From a virus, in the IMG/VR virus record IMGVR_UViG_3300020442_002765, positions 1 to 26,069 of that record: a DNA stretch of 26,069 nt, one strand, 5' to 3'. Below, piece by piece: positions 24,114 through 26,069 of this stretch. Position numbers and translations under genes: made by a program. The first letter of the stretch is position 1; every line of letters begins with the position of its first letter. A model generated the notes under the pieces. It was not told where the DNA came from. It saw nothing but the letters and a program-made list of their open reading frames with translations, and did not search any database.

Positions 24114-24936
24114 AGGTTTTTGTTTTGTAGCACAAAATAACAGTTCAACTGATTATATAAAGCAGGCATGTATTTTAGCACTAAGTATACATAAATTTAA
24201 TAAAAATCAAAAGATTAGCATTATTACAAATGATAAAGTGCCAGAAAAATATAAAATATTGTTTGATAAAATAATACCTATTGATGTAGACGATTCAAAG
24301 AATGAAGAAATAAAATTTCAAAACAGATATAAAGTTTTTCAATTAACTCCTTACAAAAAAACTATAGTAATGGATGTTGATATGTTAGTAATGCGTGATA
24401 TAACAAATTGGTGGAGCTACTTAAATAATTATGATTTATTTTTTACTAGTAATGTTTACACTTATAGGAACGAAAAAGTAACATCAACTTGGCACAGAAA
24501 AACGTTTGTGGAAAATAATTTGCCTAATTTATATAATGGTTTTTGGTACTTTAAAAAAACTGCATTTACAAAAAAATACTTTACATTATTAGAAATTATT
24601 ACAAAAAATTGGTATACTTTTTATAAAAAATATACGCCTGTTGCTACACAAAAGTTTTACAGTGTTGATGTTAGTTCTGCTATTGCTTGTAAGATATTAG
24701 GAATAGAAAAAGAAGTGACAGATAAAAATAGCTTTGTAAATTTTGTCCATATGAAGCCCAAATTACAAAATTGGAATGATGTTCCTAGCAAATGGACTGA
24801 TAAAGTAAGTTCGTCTGTCAACAAAAATGGAAACCTTTTTATTGATAATATAATGCAAGATAAAATATTTCATTATGTGGAAAATGAATTTTTGACAGAC
24901 AATATAATTGAAAGCATAGAACAATGTCATATATAG
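24106..24936 (+). CDS. Glycosyltransferase-like protein B (276 aa), paralogue of A
   Basis: The start overlaps the stop of gene A by eight bases (ATGAGTAA) and has no strong Shine-Dalgarno sequence, pointing to coupling. Paralogue of A by motif order: FVAQNN then DYIKQACILALS; KISIITND; KTIVMDVDMLVM with D-V-D at 90-92; YNGFWYFKK; SVDVSSAIACKILG; and NFVHMKPKLQNW with His near 215, a place where GT8-type enzymes often have a metal-binding histidine. I recall the YNGxxYF and FVHMKP pair from glycosyltransferase-like proteins of T4-like cyanophages. Divergence from A is high, so the pair probably differs in acceptor or donor. Enzymatic activity is inferred. Confidence 0.7.
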   Translation: MSKGFCFVAQNNSSTDYIKQACILALSIHKFNKNQKISIITNDKVPEKYKILFDKIIPIDVDDSKNEEIKFQNRYKVFQLTPYKKTIVMDVDMLVMRDITNWWSYLNNYDLFFTSNVYTYRNEKVTSTWHRKTFVENNLPNLYNGFWYFKKTAFTKKYFTLLEIITKNWYTFYKKYTPVATQKFYSVDVSSAIACKILGIEKEVTDKNSFVNFVHMKPKLQNWNDVPSKWTDKVSSSVNKNGNLFIDNIMQDKIFHYVENEFLTDNIIESIEQCHI

Positions 24937-25478
24937 TTTTTGAAGAAGATTCGGGAAAAATTTTAAGTGTAGGAAATCAAATTTCTACCGATAAGTTATA
25001 CATTGAAGTTGAAATGAAAATTGCTGAAAAATTTATTTTAGGATTGGAACAATTTGCTAATTGGAGAGTGTTACCTGATCATAAAGATGCAAAAAAGTTT
25101 AAGTTAGAAAAAATACAAAAAACTACAAGTGAAAATTTTGTAAATAAAAGTATTTTTCCGCTTAAAAAGTTTTCTAGTATACAACAAACACCTAATACAT
25201 TCCAAATAATTCAAAATAAAAATACTTGGCAAGGTTATGCAATTCTTGATAAAGATACTAAAGAATTTTATATGAGTAGAGACGGATATTTTGGCAGTGA
25301 AAAAGTTATATATGTTACTGATAAAAATGATAAAAGAAAATTTTTAGGAAAATTTAATGTTGGTTTTGAAGATTTTTTTCACGATACTAAATTTAACATA
25401 GAATATGATTATGCAGGTGAATGTGACTTATACGTTGCAACAGGCAATGATAATTTTATACATGTGAGACAACAATGA
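24924..25478 (+). CDS. Uncharacterised protein within the glycosyltransferase cassette (184 aa)
   Basis: ATG at 24924 lies 13 bases inside the end of gene B. I do not recognise a family. The N-terminal 60 residues (MSYIVFEEDSGKILSVGNQI) look like a small beta-hairpin plus a lysine-rich helix. A polar linker leads to a C-terminal beta-rich part (TWQGYAILDKDTKEFYMSRD, VIYVTDKNDKRKFLGKFNVG, DYAGECDLYVATGND). No catalytic motif, membrane segment or signal peptide is seen. Its place between two glycosyltransferase-type genes, with overlaps on both sides, suggests a partner or substrate in the same process, but that is inference. Confidence 0.6.
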   Translation: MSYIVFEEDSGKILSVGNQISTDKLYIEVEMKIAEKFILGLEQFANWRVLPDHKDAKKFKLEKIQKTTSENFVNKSIFPLKKFSSIQQTPNTFQIIQNKNTWQGYAILDKDTKEFYMSRDGYFGSEKVIYVTDKNDKRKFLGKFNVGFEDFFHDTKFNIEYDYAGECDLYVATGNDNFIHVRQQ

Positions 25479-26069
25479 AAGTAAATGTACCTGAATGTGA
25501 TGTCATATACCTAAGCTATGATGAACCTAATGCAGAAAAAAATTATGCAGATTTGCTTACAAAAGTTCCGTGGGCAAAGCGGGTTCACGGTATAGAAGGT
25601 TCAGATGCTGCTCACAAGGCATGTGCTGAAATATCTGAAACACAAAGATTTATTACAGTAGATGGTGACAATATAGTTAAGCCAGAATTTATAAACCAAA
25701 GTGTAGAATTTGTGACTGGTACAGATTTGACACGCAAAGTAATTAGTTGGGCAGGCTATAATAGTATTAATGGATTAATTTATGGAAATGGCGGCATAAA
25801 GTGTTGGGATAGACAAGCAGTGCTTGATATGAAAACACACGAAAATGCAGATTCAAATAATTTAAAAGCACAAGTAGATTTTTGTTGGGATTTGGATTAT
25901 GTTCAACTTAATGAGTGTATGAGTCTTGTAGAAAATAATTATACACCGCACCAAGCCTGGAGAGCAGGTTTTAGAGAAGGAGTAAAAATGTGCCTTTTAG
26001 AAGGAGAAAAACCTTCTAAAAAAGATATGAGAGAAATACATTGGAAAAACCTAAATCGTTTATATGTTT
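25475..26069 (+). CDS. Glycosyltransferase-like protein C, 3' partial
   Basis: ATG at 25475 overlaps the preceding stop by four bases (ATGA). The frame is open to the window end (198 complete codons). The sequence starts DVIYLSYDEPNAEKNYADLL, then VPWAKRVHGIEGSDAAHKAC, QRFITVDGDNIVKPEF with D-G-D at 63-65, SWAGYNSINGLIYGNGGIKC and HQAWRAGFREGVKM. SYDEPNA, AKRVHGVEG and NGLxYGxGGIK are a set I remember from glycosyltransferase-like proteins of T4-like cyanophages. The DxD and the N-terminal layout suggest a GT-A (GT2-like) enzyme of a different family from A and B. Whether it has a further domain cannot be seen, since the end lies outside the window. Confidence 0.7.
   Translation, partial: MKVNVPECDVIYLSYDEPNAEKNYADLLTKVPWAKRVHGIEGSDAAHKACAEISETQRFITVDGDNIVKPEFINQSVEFVTGTDLTRKVISWAGYNSINGLIYGNGGIKCWDRQAVLDMKTHENADSNNLKAQVDFCWDLDYVQLNECMSLVENNYTPHQAWRAGFREGVKMCLLEGEKPSKKDMREIHWKNLNRLYV

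Noticed and set aside
1-26069. tRNA genes, CRISPR arrays, insertion sequences, integrase or attachment sites
   Set aside because: Read by eye on both strands, no cloverleaf sequence, regularly spaced short repeat, transposase motif or integrase motif was seen. The repeats present are protein-level modules.

Overview
This window looks like a late structural region, followed by a glycosyltransferase-like cassette, from a T4-like (contractile-tailed) marine bacteriophage. The grounds are strongly AT-rich DNA, every gene on the + strand, almost no intergenic space, stop/start overlaps, phage tail-fibre modules, and T4-late-type ATAAATA motifs in three of the few intergenic gaps. The style resembles phages of low-GC marine bacterioplankton (pelagiphages and T4-like cyanophages). 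The host is an inference: no host-diagnostic gene is visible.

Region 1 (2-15775) is one enormous open reading frame that enters from the left edge, with at least 5,257 residues in the window and no real start visible. It reads as a modular virion protein. Its parts are a degenerate cupredoxin-like domain, conserved structural segments, CBM5/12-like Trp/Tyr modules, a seven-motif FG-GAP-like beta-propeller split by about 2 kb of inserted sequence, a four-copy TGAT-type repeat, paired GSGYT-type repeats, a run of GDGST-type modules and a conserved C-terminal tail.

Region 2 (15796-22897) holds five virion genes. These are a 204-aa tail/baseplate-type protein, three paralogous fibre proteins with a shared N-terminal part of about 230 residues and different C-termini (gp12-like collar plus HxH; ANKSYVD-type fibre end; Peptidase_G2-like end), and a 317-aa structural protein. 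Late-promoter-like motifs precede the 204-aa gene, the third fibre gene and the 317-aa gene, splitting the region into likely transcription units.

Region 3 (22905-26069) opens with a near-consensus sigma70 promoter (TTGACA, 17 bp, TATACT). Five overlapping genes follow: a 111-aa helical unknown, two related DxD glycosyltransferase-like proteins, a 184-aa unknown, and a third, different DxD glycosyltransferase-like gene that runs off the right edge. Overlaps of 8, 8, 13 and 4 nt point to translational coupling.

Together the window encodes the adsorption apparatus, followed by enzymes that may decorate virion proteins or host glycans under a separate promoter. No tRNA, CRISPR array, insertion sequence or integrase was seen, and no gene-free stretch exceeds about 55 bases. 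Family assignments come from reading motifs and from memory of related proteins, not from searches.
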